NCBI GenBank assembly: GCA_930367205.1
Contig: OV884015.1
Coordinates: forward strand, 80,367,341 to 80,431,340
Source of the DNA: Acanthosoma haemorrhoidale
Lineage: Eukaryota > Arthropoda > Insecta > Hemiptera > Acanthosomatidae
Length of the DNA: 64,000 nt
Direction: 5' to 3'
Shown: positions 51,001 through 61,800 of the stretch, one piece after another
How the letters are laid out: each line of letters starts with the position of its first letter
Numbering within the stretch: position 1 is the first letter of the stretch
Position numbers and translations under genes: made by a program
Notes under the pieces: generated by a model
The model's input: the letters and a program-made list of their open reading frames with translations, nothing else
Databases searched by the model: none
What the model was told of the DNA's origin: nothing

Positions 51001-51605
51001 CCATGTACAACTACTACACTAAGTTCTTGTGAGCTGAAACAGACTCGACAGCAATCGAAACATAAGTTATTCCTACGTTAAGAAGCTATTAACATTGCTA
51101 TTGTACAAGTTTGTAACTTAACCTTCCACCGTCTGTATAAATCATAAATGTCAAGTATAGTTTACTTACCTGATTTGAGTTCATCAATGTCATTTACTTT
51201 GAAATTCAATTGAAAACGATTGATTTATTATAATGGTGTCTCTTCTAAGTCTAGCAACGCATAACTTATCTAAATAACTTTAATATAAGGAAATAACTAG
51301 AACAAATGTAATTTCATACTGATAAAGGTTTTTGATCATTAATAACATGAAAATAACATTATAATTGAAATGAGCATTTTATATTTAAGGAAAATTATAA
51401 CTAAAAACACTTAAACTCCGTTTATATTGATTATTTTTTTCAATGCAGACATATAAATCAATGATAAATTTTATAACGTAACCTTAAGATAATGGCATTT
51501 GCCTTGGAAGTGATTTCGATTCTTATTAGAGGGAGTAGATTTTATTTCGCTCTTATGACTGTAAACCATTAGGTCACTTGCAGATTTCTGGTCTTTAGTT
51601 GGACC
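45059..51605 (-). CDS. unrecognised three-exon gene, about 747 aa, Cys-rich ends
   Basis: Minus-strand exons 51605-51483 (41 codons), 49730-47974 (1,757 bp) and 45422-45059 join in phases 0 and 2 with GT-AG introns. The donor after the big exon is ATAG/GTGAGC and the next acceptor AACCAG. The product starts GPTKDQKSASDL and has a Cys cluster at about residues 73-96 (YICPGYQTC, then CNSPKLYC). A long acidic Ser/Thr/Glu-rich middle, probably disordered, follows. A short helical stretch (ALQDFEEELSPLKTELSRL) precedes a second Cys cluster (EPCSCPYGKCLGLQ) in the last exon, and a hydrophobic tail ends KIVYS. No known domain was recognised. The start codon is uncertain: an ATG directly followed by a GT donor at 51680-51678 would join in phase. 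Introns contain a Gypsy relic, a Jockey fragment and a possible LTR, all non-coding for this gene. It is divergent from TXNDC15. Confidence 0.7.
46034..46895 (+). mobile_element. Jockey-type LINE, reverse-transcriptase C-terminus and 3' UTR
   Basis: From about 46034 the plus strand reads the end of a Jockey-clade ORF2. It shows KTRGIVFSFQHGKRKR, FTIDGTECKL, a stop in the segment that normally reads KYLGV, then an open run at 46158-46547 with KLLIYKSVLRPALLFGTPLF and LQSFQNKILRTALWHTPF. These are the conserved blocks after the polymerase domain. The 3' UTR shares GCCTAG and GGACTCTCAC blocks with the copies at 8.0 and 41.5 kb and ends AGCTAAGG plus an A-run. It is a related but distinct subfamily, 5' truncated, in the large second intron of the minus-strand gene and antisense to it. 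Non-functional. Confidence 0.88.
47090..47620 (-). mobile_element. possible solo LTR
   Basis: A block of about 500 bp, GC-richer than its flanks, in the second intron of the minus-strand gene. On the minus strand it has a TATAAATA box at about 47356-47349 and no coding potential. This resembles an LTR promoter, and a Gypsy relic lies 2.3 kb away in the next intron. Terminal TG/CA with flanking duplication could not be placed, so this is a weak call. Confidence 0.25.
49930..50920 (-). mobile_element. Gypsy-type LTR retrotransposon relic
   Basis: Minus-strand fragments in changing frames. From about 50905 there is LRFCVNAEGMTVNPEKVAPV (end of reverse transcriptase), then a GMTG segment, then WTQAQREAFQLLECLHTP and ARPDASVPFILNADVS (start of RNase H). 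Further on, from about 50310, come TDNGNKFVSSPNKAL and ETLYYPQTNQV (integrase core), and a later SPxHFLILGESL segment. The order is that of Ty3/Gypsy pol, with a large internal loss between RNase H and integrase and many stops and frameshifts. No LTR pair was found. It lies in the first intron of the minus-strand gene, same strand. Dead. Confidence 0.85.
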
Positions 51606-51833
51606 CTAAAAAGTATTAATTTTGAGGTTATGATATTTACACAGGTCGCTATTACATTGTAATTAATTAAATTGTACCATTTTTATCAAGTTGGTTGTTG
51701 ATTGGTCAACACTGATTTTAAGTTTAACTCCAAATGTTGATTTGTTCAAAGGTTATAATACTGTTACACAAGTAAACAGTAGGATGACACTGAGTTATTG
51801 TTAATTTTCATTACTAACAAAAATTAAATAAAT
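51606..51833. promoter_or_regulatory. bidirectional intergenic spacer (candidate shared promoter)
   Basis: Only 228 bp separate the first exon found of the unknown minus-strand gene (51605) from the TXNDC15 ATG (51834). Two genes in this head-to-head arrangement often share a promoter (general knowledge). The spacer is AT-rich with no CpG cluster and no clear TATA element. If the proposed ATG at 51680 is right, the spacer is even shorter. Function is inferred from arrangement only. Confidence 0.4.
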
Positions 51834-54800
51834 ATGTTACCAACTAAGACTTCTTTTACCAATGCATTGTTCATCTTGTTCCTAATAGCTGAATTTCTTC
51901 TCTTAAGTGTTCTGAGTGAAACAGATGAAGCAGAAGTGCCTACAGATATCATATCTATTAGTAAATTCATCAAGGAATTTCATGTACGTATTGTTCGTTT
52001 AACTGTTAATTAAAGCCTGCCATATTAAACTAATGTCACTTTCTTGTTCAGAGGAAGCTTGAAGATGGTACATATCCTAGGATCAGGTCTGATGGAACTG
52101 ACAGAGAATTCCCAACACTGATTGATAACATTTCATTTTATGCTATCAAAGGTGAATTGCCAGAAAGAAACTACTCATCACTAGTAAAATGTAGCCAAAA
52201 CACAATTGGAACTTTATCAGTTGAGGTTAGCAAAAGAGAAAAAAAAACTTAATTTTGGCAACTTTTTTTTTTTTAATAGGAAATCTTATGTTTTAGCTAG
52301 TAAATTCAACAAGGCTGTCATCACTGTTGTCAGCAGATCCAAATGTTACTTCCCGATTAGTCGAAGGGTCATGTCTTGCCCTTTTATTCTATTCACCAAA
52401 CTGTCCGTTTTCTTGTTTAACAGCACCACATTTCAATGCACTTCCTAGAGCTTTCCCACAAATAAAAATGGTAGCAATAAATGCTATTCAACATCAAGCG
52501 TAAGTAGATCATCTTTTAAATAAAAATAATTTTACCATAGCTTTTAAGAACCTGGTACTGCCCAGGTTGTTACAGGGTAAAATTTCAAAATAGATAAGAA
52601 TATTAATCGATAGCAATTACATGGGGGAAGTCTAAAGTCGAAATCTAATACTAAGCCACAAATCAAGATGAAATTAAGATAATTTCTTTGAGGATTTCAG
52701 CCACATTTTCCTAAATTGGCACCAGGGAGCTCGACTGGTGAAACCCATGTCACCACTGCTCCAATTAAAGGAGTGATTAAACTATCATAACCTAAACTAG
52801 TCAGCATATTATATTATCTGGCTAAATATCAAAATAAATATGTAGTAACAGTGAGGTAATCTCATTTCAAACAGCTATAATATACCTTCGGACCCAACAA
52901 ATAAGAATAGTATGGTTTCAGGTACTAGATTCCACTCATGGAACCGAGGAAAGGAAATAAATAAATCAGTCAAACTGCCCATAAAGACAGTCAATTATTG
53001 TACTGGAGGACGATTGTAACAAAATTCCAAATAGCATTTACAGTTATATACTGAAATCTAGCCAACACCATTAACTAATAAATAACAAACCTGACAAATC
53101 TTGATTGCCAACAGAAATGTAATAATGCATATTTACAATCATTAAACTAGCTTTTGTTCAATGTAGCTTAATATGTTTCTTACATTGATATAGACAACTA
53201 TTTACTGTCAATTATTGAATGTATGCTCATTAGCATAAAACTACATACCAGTCATGGAAACAATCTATACTAAACTAAATACTACTCTATAATTAAAACA
53301 TTACATTGCCTTACTTTATCTTCGTCATGAACTTTACTATATAAATTCTATAACTAATATTTACAAAAAAAACAAAAACATGACTTCACACAACATCCAA
53401 TCTCTTGTAACTCCAAATTACAAATAGTTATTTAAAAGTTAAAATTATAAATTAACAGAATGATTATTACTAAACACTGTTCATTTAATAAGCACAAACT
53501 ACCTCTCAGAAAATATAAAACTAGGACTACATTGGAGTCTCCTTTAAAAGATTTTGTTCTGGCAATGTTTTTTTTGGTAGGATGAGAAGAATGCTAAAAA
53601 GGTTTTTTATGAGCACTGCTTGTATTTGAAATAGAGTAGTTCACAAGGAAGAGCACATAAACGGATGTAGGTCCGGGGTTCGAATCCTGGTCCTGTTACG
53701 ATCATGTTTTCTTTGGATAATAATTATTATAGATTATGATTAATTATTTATGTGTAAAATTTTAACAAACACCAACTGCACAAACCAAGCATTACTTCAA
53801 GCAAACATTTACATTTTAAAAGTTCATTGTTTGCTCACATGGACCTATCTTAAATCTTCTTTTTTTTAAATCTAGTTAATATTAATGAAATATTTCTTTT
53901 TTGATTGCTATGATTTCCATGACATTATAATTAGAAGCCGGCCCACCTTAATAGCAGTCAGCACGACTGACTACAAAATATAGAGACTTGGGTTCGATTC
54001 CCGACTTCCCCCATAACTGAATGGGGTACAGAAGGATTTTTTTCTATGGGGGATGGGGTTTACCTAACCTTGTGATAAAAAATAATTAACTACTTGAATA
54101 AAAAAGTAACTAATCTAGTTTAAAAAACCGAAATAAAGGTTGAGAGAGCAATCACACTCCTTAATGCCACCAACTAACAGTGGTGTCGTTGGTTAGCCAT
54201 AACTCTTCTTTAGATCTTGCCATTAATTTAATTTTTTAATAATTACATACAAATAATAACATTTAGAATATTGTGCTGGTAGGGCATCACCTGAATGAGT
54301 AAACTTACTTTTTTTAGGTTCAACACACAATTTGGAATAGCTGGAGTGCCAACATTAATGCTTTTTCATAATGGGAAGGCAGCAGCAAAATTCAATGATA
54401 CTGATAACAATCTTGAAATGTTTGTTAAATTCATCACGAGAATTACTGGTAAATTTCATACAAATTACAATTAAAGTCAAAATGTAGTCAATTTTCATTG
54501 TGGAATCTATTCTAATATAAAAACAAACTAGTATTGCAATGTTTCCGAACTAAATAAATTCAGTTGTTACTACTTACAAATTAGCATTAGTTGTTATTAA
54601 TTATTTAATTTGACATTTTTATCTCCTGTAGGCATTAAACCTGATGAGAAAATGTTCGTGAGGTCTTCTGATTTTGGTGGGCCAGTTCCTACTGTCTTGG
54701 TCAGAGAAACAGATTATGTTTTAGGGCTCGCTTGGGCTGTAATCATTCTGGCTCTGGCATATGGTATAACACGACTTGAACGTTGGCATGCTTTTATTGA

Positions 54801-54849
54801 ATCTGTTGCTGCTGTTTGGAGAGAAGCAAATCATGAACATACTGACTGA
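51834..54849 (+). CDS. thioredoxin-domain membrane protein TXNDC15-like, five exons
   Basis: Exons 51834-51983, 52052-52225, 52297-52499, 54318-54448 and 54632-54849 join in phases 0, 0, 2 and 1 to 291 aa. Residues 10-27 are a hydrophobic signal segment. The thioredoxin-like domain covers about 115-220, with CPFSC at 144-148 where the active site should be, the family block APHFNALPRAFP right after, and a cis-proline context AGVPTL (Pro187). A membrane span lies at 248-265 (YVLGLAWAVIILALAYGI) before a short C-terminal tail. Vertebrate TXNDC15 has the same order and is a single-pass secretory-pathway protein needed for cilia (family knowledge); the insect role is inferred. The active site is CxxxC, not CxxC, so ordinary disulfide exchange is doubtful. 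Intron 3 (1.8 kb) contains two tRNA-like sequences. The acceptor of exon 3 was set at 52297 because the earlier AG leads into a stop. An AATAAA lies at 55544. Confidence 0.92.
53630..53698 (+). pseudogene. degenerate tRNA-like sequence
   Basis: Acceptor halves AATAGAG (53630-53636) and TCCTGTT (53691-53697) pair at six of seven positions if wobble is allowed. A D-arm GTTC/GAGC is at 53639-53654, and a good T-arm CCGGG/CCTGG encloses GTTCGAAT (53673-53690) with an intact B box. The anticodon arm is about five bases short (ACAT/ATGT around AAACGG), so no normal anticodon loop forms. This is a tRNA pseudogene or the head of a tRNA-derived SINE in TXNDC15 intron 3, not a working tRNA. Confidence 0.55.
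53934..54110 (+). mobile_element. tRNA-derived SINE-like element
   Basis: A tRNA-like head with a strong B box (GGGTTCGATTCCC, 53990-54002) and a short D-arm-like hairpin GTCAG/CTGAC upstream, followed by a unique body (GGGGGATGGGGTTTACC) and an A-rich end (TAAAAAATAATTAA). This is the layout of a tRNA-derived SINE. The A box is poor, and flanking duplications were not identified. Located in intron 3 of TXNDC15. Confidence 0.5.
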
Positions 54850-55800
54850 AACTTTACCTATCAATAAGACTATAAATAGAATAATCAGTTATTTAACAAA
54901 CATATGCAGAAGCTCCAGTTTTTTTTTACATAAATATGTTTGGTGAAATAATTAGTTGTTTTTTTTAATATTTTTAAAGAATATTCCCTTATAAAAATAT
55001 ATGTTTCCGGATTAAAATACATTAAGCTTCATTTTTAAAACAGAACTTGAAATTATTTTAAGTCAAACATATTATTTATTTTGTTTATATAATGTATATT
55101 GTGTATATTTGTATAAATACATTGATTTTTCTAATTTATGCTTACTTATTTTAATGTTTATAGGGCAAATTTCTTTTATATTGTATTTAGATAATACTGC
55201 AATGTAAGGAAATTATGAATTTGAAATTATAGTAAATATTCATTAAATTGTAAATATCATTATAACTTTTGTTTGTAAAATATTGTTGATTCCTTCTTTG
55301 TTGTTTTTTAGAGTAGCAGTGATTTTCTTCAAAACCCTTGCTTTTCATAAATTACTATTAATATTTTTAAATATAAAGCAGTTTGTTTGCCCTTATTTGA
55401 TAAGTTAATAAAAATGTTCAGCCTTCTAACTATTAGGTTTAAATAAAAATATTAAATTATGTTGCATTGCTCATTTCCTTTTATCCCATGAAACTAAAAT
55501 TTCATTTTTGTGATCTTATTTGTTATTGATTTATTTTTTTTTCAATAAAGTCACTTACATATTTACACATACATTATTTCAAGTTGTGGTTAAAGAAAAA
55601 GCAGTCAATAATTTCTCCCTTGTTTTAATAATATTTTTTTTTAAGTTTATTATTTTTAACAAATGATTGTTGTTGGTACAGTCAACCTAGTGTGCCTAAT
55701 AGCACATGGTAAGAAATACAATACAAACCGCTACTATAGTGTAGCCCTCAGTCAATAGTGGGGCTACAGGTTTTATTTATAGAATCAAGATATATTTAAC
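54850..55800. other. TXNDC15 3' UTR and spacer to the SMYD gene
   Basis: About 950 bp, AT-rich, without open frames. AATAAA-type signals occur at about 55442 and at 55544-55549. The upstream region of the SMYD gene begins somewhere after this; no TATA box stands out. Confidence 0.5.
55740..55768 (+). other. 8-bp hairpin just upstream of the SMYD start
   Basis: TGTAGCCC (55740-55747) and GGGCTACA (55761-55768) form a perfect stem around a 13-base loop, 51 bp before the ATG of the SMYD gene. If transcription starts upstream, this would be a 5'-UTR stem-loop. A role in translation is speculative. Confidence 0.6.
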
Positions 55801-55819
55801 CTTTAGAGTAGTGTCTAGC

Positions 55820-58800
55820 ATGATGGGTAAGTGTCTTGTCTGTAATAATACAGGAACTCAAACGTGCGCAGGCTGTAAAGAAGCAGTATACTGCAGCAAA
55901 GAACACCAAATCACACATTGGAAACAGCACAAACAGAAATGTAGACCATATGAGGTTAGAATTTATTATAATTTTATTGCTTCATTAATTTGTTTATTTA
56001 TTGCCAAATAATATTAGAGGGCCAGTTCCTACCTTTTTTGTCTGAGAAACAGCTTATGTTTTGGGGCTCACTTGGGCTGTAATCATTCCTGCCATAGCAC
56101 ATGGTAGAACACATGAACGATGGCATGGTTTTCATTTCAAAATAAATAATGTTACCCAGAGGCGTAACTACAGGGCTGGCAAAATGCCACGGGCCCCCGG
56201 CCCAAGTGGCCGCGAGCTCAGAAATATTGTTTTAATATTGTACCTATTTATAAAAATATTAAAATATATATACCATAATACAAATTATTGGTTGTGGGTA
56301 ACTAAACTACTCGTAAGTATAATAAAGCTTAATGATAGGGCCCCCATTAAAAGAATTTGCCACGGGCCCCAGATGATATAGTTACGCCACTGATGCTACC
56401 ATATAAATACTAATATAATAAAAATATTGATAAAGGCTGTTGATATATTGATTATTATTTAGGTTCAAAAAAATACGGAGTTAGGACGATATTTGATTGC
56501 TACACGTGATATACCTCATGGAACTAAATTGATTTCTGAACATAGCTTAGTTCTAGGTCCTAAAACCGCAACTGAGCCTATTTGTCTTGGATGTTATCAA
56601 CCTGTAGATCCTGAAACATGCCCAAGGTAGGTTATACAATGAAATTATGAGAACTTTTTGTTTTTTTAAAAAGGAGATAATGTTAACTGATTTGTTATTA
56701 GGAGCCAATGCTCTTAAGAACGCTAACAAAGATTGGCTTATAATAAAAGGTTTTCTAACCAGACTGTGAAATTTGGTATATTTTACGATTCCAACATATC
56801 AAATCTGCTTTCATCAGTGAAAATTGAATTCGAGCTAACTGACTCACACTTGTTCGACCATCCTTTGTTACATAAAGTATTGAGTTTGTTTATATACATA
56901 GAAAAATTCATGATATTTAAAAATGATAATACAAATGTTTGATAAAAGGTGTTTACTATAAAACTCAAATGTTTACTAGATATCATTATCTACCTTAAAA
57001 TTTGTTTTCATATAAACCAGCCAATAAAATTGATGCCTTACTTAAAAAAAAAACCCTGAATATCTAATTAAAATCATTAATAGTGTAGGGTTAATATAAC
57101 AAAAATATCTTTGAGAGTCAAAAGTCTAAAGAAATGGAGGAAAGATCACAGAATTTCCCAATTCACAAATTTACATCAAGTAAGTAAACTTGCGTGTTGG
57201 TTGCAGAAAAATAATTCTCTCAGATAGGTCTGTCAACTTAATTATTGTTCATTCATAAAATCACATTAAATGAATCAATGCTCCCCAAGTTGCCAATTCA
57301 TTGAACATAACTGTAAGAAATTTAATGATCATATCATTCAATAACCATAAAGTATAAGGGGTTACTTTAATTGAATTCATAATCATGTGTAAACAATGAA
57401 AATATGATTATAGTTAAGAGGATTAACAATAAAAATGGGCTTGTAAGTGGCTATCTGATCACTAACTACATATTACATGGTAGACTCCTAAAAAATTGCT
57501 CCGTTAGTTTAGTCACTACTAGCACAACCACCAACAAGATAATATATCAAAGCTGACAAAAAGCAAAGACTAGCTGAATGACCAATTTATTATTAATAAA
57601 TTTAAAATTCATAACCTGGTTAGTAAAAGGTGATAAATGCATTAACCACCCTACCTGCCATATTAATAGATTATTTCTAAAACATCATAAGACCAGTTCA
57701 CTTCCTCCATAAAATCTAGTAAGTTCATAATGCTCACTCATTTACTTAAAACACATAATGTGCTGTTATTTGCTCAATAAATTTCTGGGATATTTCAAAA
57801 TTCAACAGGAAAAAAATAATCACAGTTTTTATTTTTCTTCTACACAAATATAGTTTTTTTTCCTGTGTAAAATTTGTTTTTATGGACTTACAAGGTTTTA
57901 GAGATAAGCCACCAATATGTTAGGAGGACATTTACAATAGGGAAATATGCATGAGAATTTTCTTAAACCTGTTCTTTTTTTAATTTTTCTTCCAGATAAA
58001 TATAACTATGAAAACATAAAATTTAAATGTAAAGAATAAAAAATAAAGTTTTAAAGAATTGTATGTTTATTAAAAATTTACATTTTAGCATGGTAAAAAA
58101 TAAGTTTTTTTGAACAATTTAGTATGGGGAATTTTTTTAGCTTATAAAATTACAACTATCAGAATGAAACTACCATTGAGCAATTGCTGAGTTTTAGGTG
58201 TCCATCTTGTGAATGGCCAGCCTGCGATCCAAAATGTCCTGGATTGACAATGCCAGATCATCACTTACCAGAATGCATTGTGTTGAGTCGAAATCTACAG
58301 CCTACAAGAATCGGAAGAAACAAGTATAATCAATATGTTTACAGCTTGAGGATCAGCAGCTAATTCGCTGGGGAGTATGAATTTTATTAATCTTTGCAGT
58401 TTTCGAACAGCTTATCAGTAACTTTTTTGTTCAAAATGTAATTCAAAAAAAGAAAATGCTGCTTCATTTGTGATCCTGGAATGAATTTCATATCACTTCC
58501 CCGAACACTCTGCTGATTCTAGTTTATAAACTTTTAGTTATATAACACAGATTTTTATTGATTGAGGAGGTAGGTAAGGGCTTATACTCAAAAACAGTGC
58601 TTTTAGGCTCTGCATTGGCATGAGGATCAGCTCATTAAAGAAAAAATCTTTTTTTAAAGTATAAAAAAAAAAGAATATGAAACTGACTTTTCTTTTAAAA
58701 TATTCAGTCACTTGTATCAGTTGTATTCATATGCCTCTTGAATCGGATGGTGCGTTTTCAAGTTTCCTGCTATAGAACTCGATTCAGGAAACGATTTCCT

Positions 58801-61800
58801 GTGATACTCATCTCCCCTTAACTGACATTCTTCTCCCTCTTTCACCATTACAGACCATGTATCTGGAAACGTCTTTCTAGTAATCTTCCCATGTCTTTGC
58901 TGGTCACTCTTGCGATTTTCATCCTTAATATAATTTCACTTCATACAACACCTTCCTCTGTTCATTCGTGGTTCTCGTTCACTCCTTACTTTCAAAACCC
59001 ATCCCTTTCATCACCTCTTTACCCTTCAGACAGACCCTATTTAGTAAACATCTTTTATATAAATATTTTCTTCCTCTATTAGAATTTTTTTTACTATTAG
59101 CAGCAGTAATATTTTATTACTTAGAAATCGTTTTATTTATTAAATGACAGAATAAGACCATCTAATTATTCTAAGAGAACTTATTCTCGGAATAAAGTTT
59201 TTTTTTTCATACATTCACCTTGAGTCACTGTTACCTGCCAAACATACTTTAAAGAAAAAAAAGTTACAAAAAAATGTAACTTTGATAGTAAAAAAACAAT
59301 AAAATAAAATACAGTAGTTGATTATGTGCCCTTCTTGGGGGTAACAATGTTTTCTCCAATGCGTAGTAATAAAGTTATATGCATTGAAAAAAACATAAAG
59401 TAAAGAGCTAAAGTAATTTTGGTGTTGTAAAAAGATAATTATGTTATGGTATTGAAATTTAAAACATTACTTCCTTTTGAAAATTCCAATCTAATACACC
59501 AAGATTCTAAGAATCTAATATTTATTGAAATACTTTTCTTTATCAGTACTACTCATATTCTTCTAACTAGTACTTGGCAACTCATATCAATTTTTTGTTT
59601 TTAGCTTAACAGTCTATTTGACCATTCGATGTTTTACAGTATTTTATAATTCACTTCACCTATTTATTTTTCCTGATACTAATTCCTCTCTGCACTCACA
59701 ATCTGAATTCACAAACAAGAGAAACATGAAATATGGTCAATGGTATCAGAATATTAAACCAGATATAATAGATGAAGATATTGATAAAAAACTTGACATT
59801 AAATCAAAAATGATGGCACATTTATTTCTGCAATATTCCTAAAAATAGTTTGAGAGCCTTAATTACACTAACCTCCTCAATTGATTATGTTTGTAAAAAT
59901 TAGTGAAAGGTGTTGTAATTTGTTGTTTATTTGCCTATAAATTTCAGCTTTTATGTGCTATTTTTTTTTCCAGCTATGATGCTATACTTCCTCTAAGATG
60001 CCTACTTTTACAAAAAAAAAATCCCAAAAAATGGAAACAACTTCTTTCCTTGGAATCACATTTCAGTTGTCGAGATGAAACAACTGAAACTTATCAGTAT
60101 GGACCCATTTTTTAATTTGTTACCACACGTGTGATAAAAATTCAAATCATTCATTAACTATTTTTTTTCACTAATATTTCCTGATTAATATACAGCTGGT
60201 TAACATCAATTGTTAATATAATGAAGCACAATGCACTGAGTGATTGGCCCAGCTTAAGTTTTTGTAAGCTAGTTGCTGGTTATGGATTGATTTTTTCAAT
60301 GAATCAAACACTTCTCTACCCACAAATAAAATGAATAAAAATATTAAAATCAATGAATCTTTCTAGTGTGCTATAACAGAAAAACAAAATATGATACTTT
60401 TAATTATAAATATATAATATCATGATAATCCATCTTTTTTAAAACAATTTCTTTCTTATTCATAAGGACATTTATTAACAAATTCATAAAGAATAATAGT
60501 TTATAATATAACTCTTCATTTAATATGATCTCTGGGTTCTATATAGTTCTAGAGCATAATTTGGCTATTTAAAATATTTCATATTAACATAATTCAAATA
60601 ATAGTTTCATAATAAAAACAATGGATGGGGTATAATAAAATGGGGTATGGGTTGGTTTCTTCAATCCTTCATGCAGGTCTGCAGGGGGCATCCTCCGGAT
60701 CTGTCTTCTGTAAAGGTCTAGTAACCACTAATCTCAAATTCTAACACTCAACTGCTGAACTGAAGAATGAATGGCTTTTTTTTTTTGTCTAAACCCCTTG
60801 AATTTATACAATGTGAAAATATGAACAATCAATGAACAAGATCTAACAAATTTTTCTCCTCACTCTGCTATACGCAGATGCATTTGAAGGAGATTGGGTT
60901 ACATATATAAGATTTAAGTTAAAAGGAAAAGACATAAATACATTACAAGGTGATGGGGTTCACCTTCGGTTTACAAAGAATGAATGGCCTCACATCCTGT
61001 TATTTATTGGCCACCAGACCCGGGGGGGGGGGGCACAAAAATTAGGGGGGGGGGCCCTATGCATACCTAGTTTTTTATTGTGAGTTACAAAATACTATTT
61101 CTATACACATTATTTCAACAGAAAACTCACTTCCTCACTTATTAACTTAATTTTAATAAAAATGACAATATTGTTACAATAATATTAAAAAACATTATAA
61201 AATATTGATCTGACAGTAAGTTTTTTAATGTTTTAACTGATGCGATTGATGTATGTCCTTATTTTTGGTAAATGATTAGTGTTTTATGTGATTTTAATTG
61301 TGTTCACAAAAGCATCTACATATAATATTATGAAATATCTATTAACCATATTATGTATTGTATATATAGCATTCGGTAATGAATGTGTAGTACAGTCAAG
61401 TATTGTGTGTTGTTATACAATTTTTTTGTGTTGATAGACAAATTGTTTGATTCATTAAAAAATGGTTGCTTAAGTGATCACACATTTTTTTGTTCACTCT
61501 GATTTTGAGAGCTGTTTAGCGCATTTAGGCTATTCAATGCTGGTATTTTATTATTAGTACAATTTGTTTTTTGTTATTATATTAGCATTATGAATATTTT
61601 TGGCTTGTAAAACCAATTTGCCACTCAATAGGCATCAATGACCCTTGTTGTTGATATGGCCTTAAACAAACACTTAATTTTAATTTTATTTATTGCCCCA
61701 AATAATTTTTTGAAAATGGAAAAAATTCATTGCATTATGTCACTTTCACATTTATTCTGTTAAGTAATTTTTCAAAATACTTTTATGCTTATTTTTCTCA

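Noticed and set aside
59618..59842. 74-codon plus-strand frame as an extra SMYD exon
   Set aside because: Flanking exons join in phase without it with normal family spacing, and it has no suitable donor.
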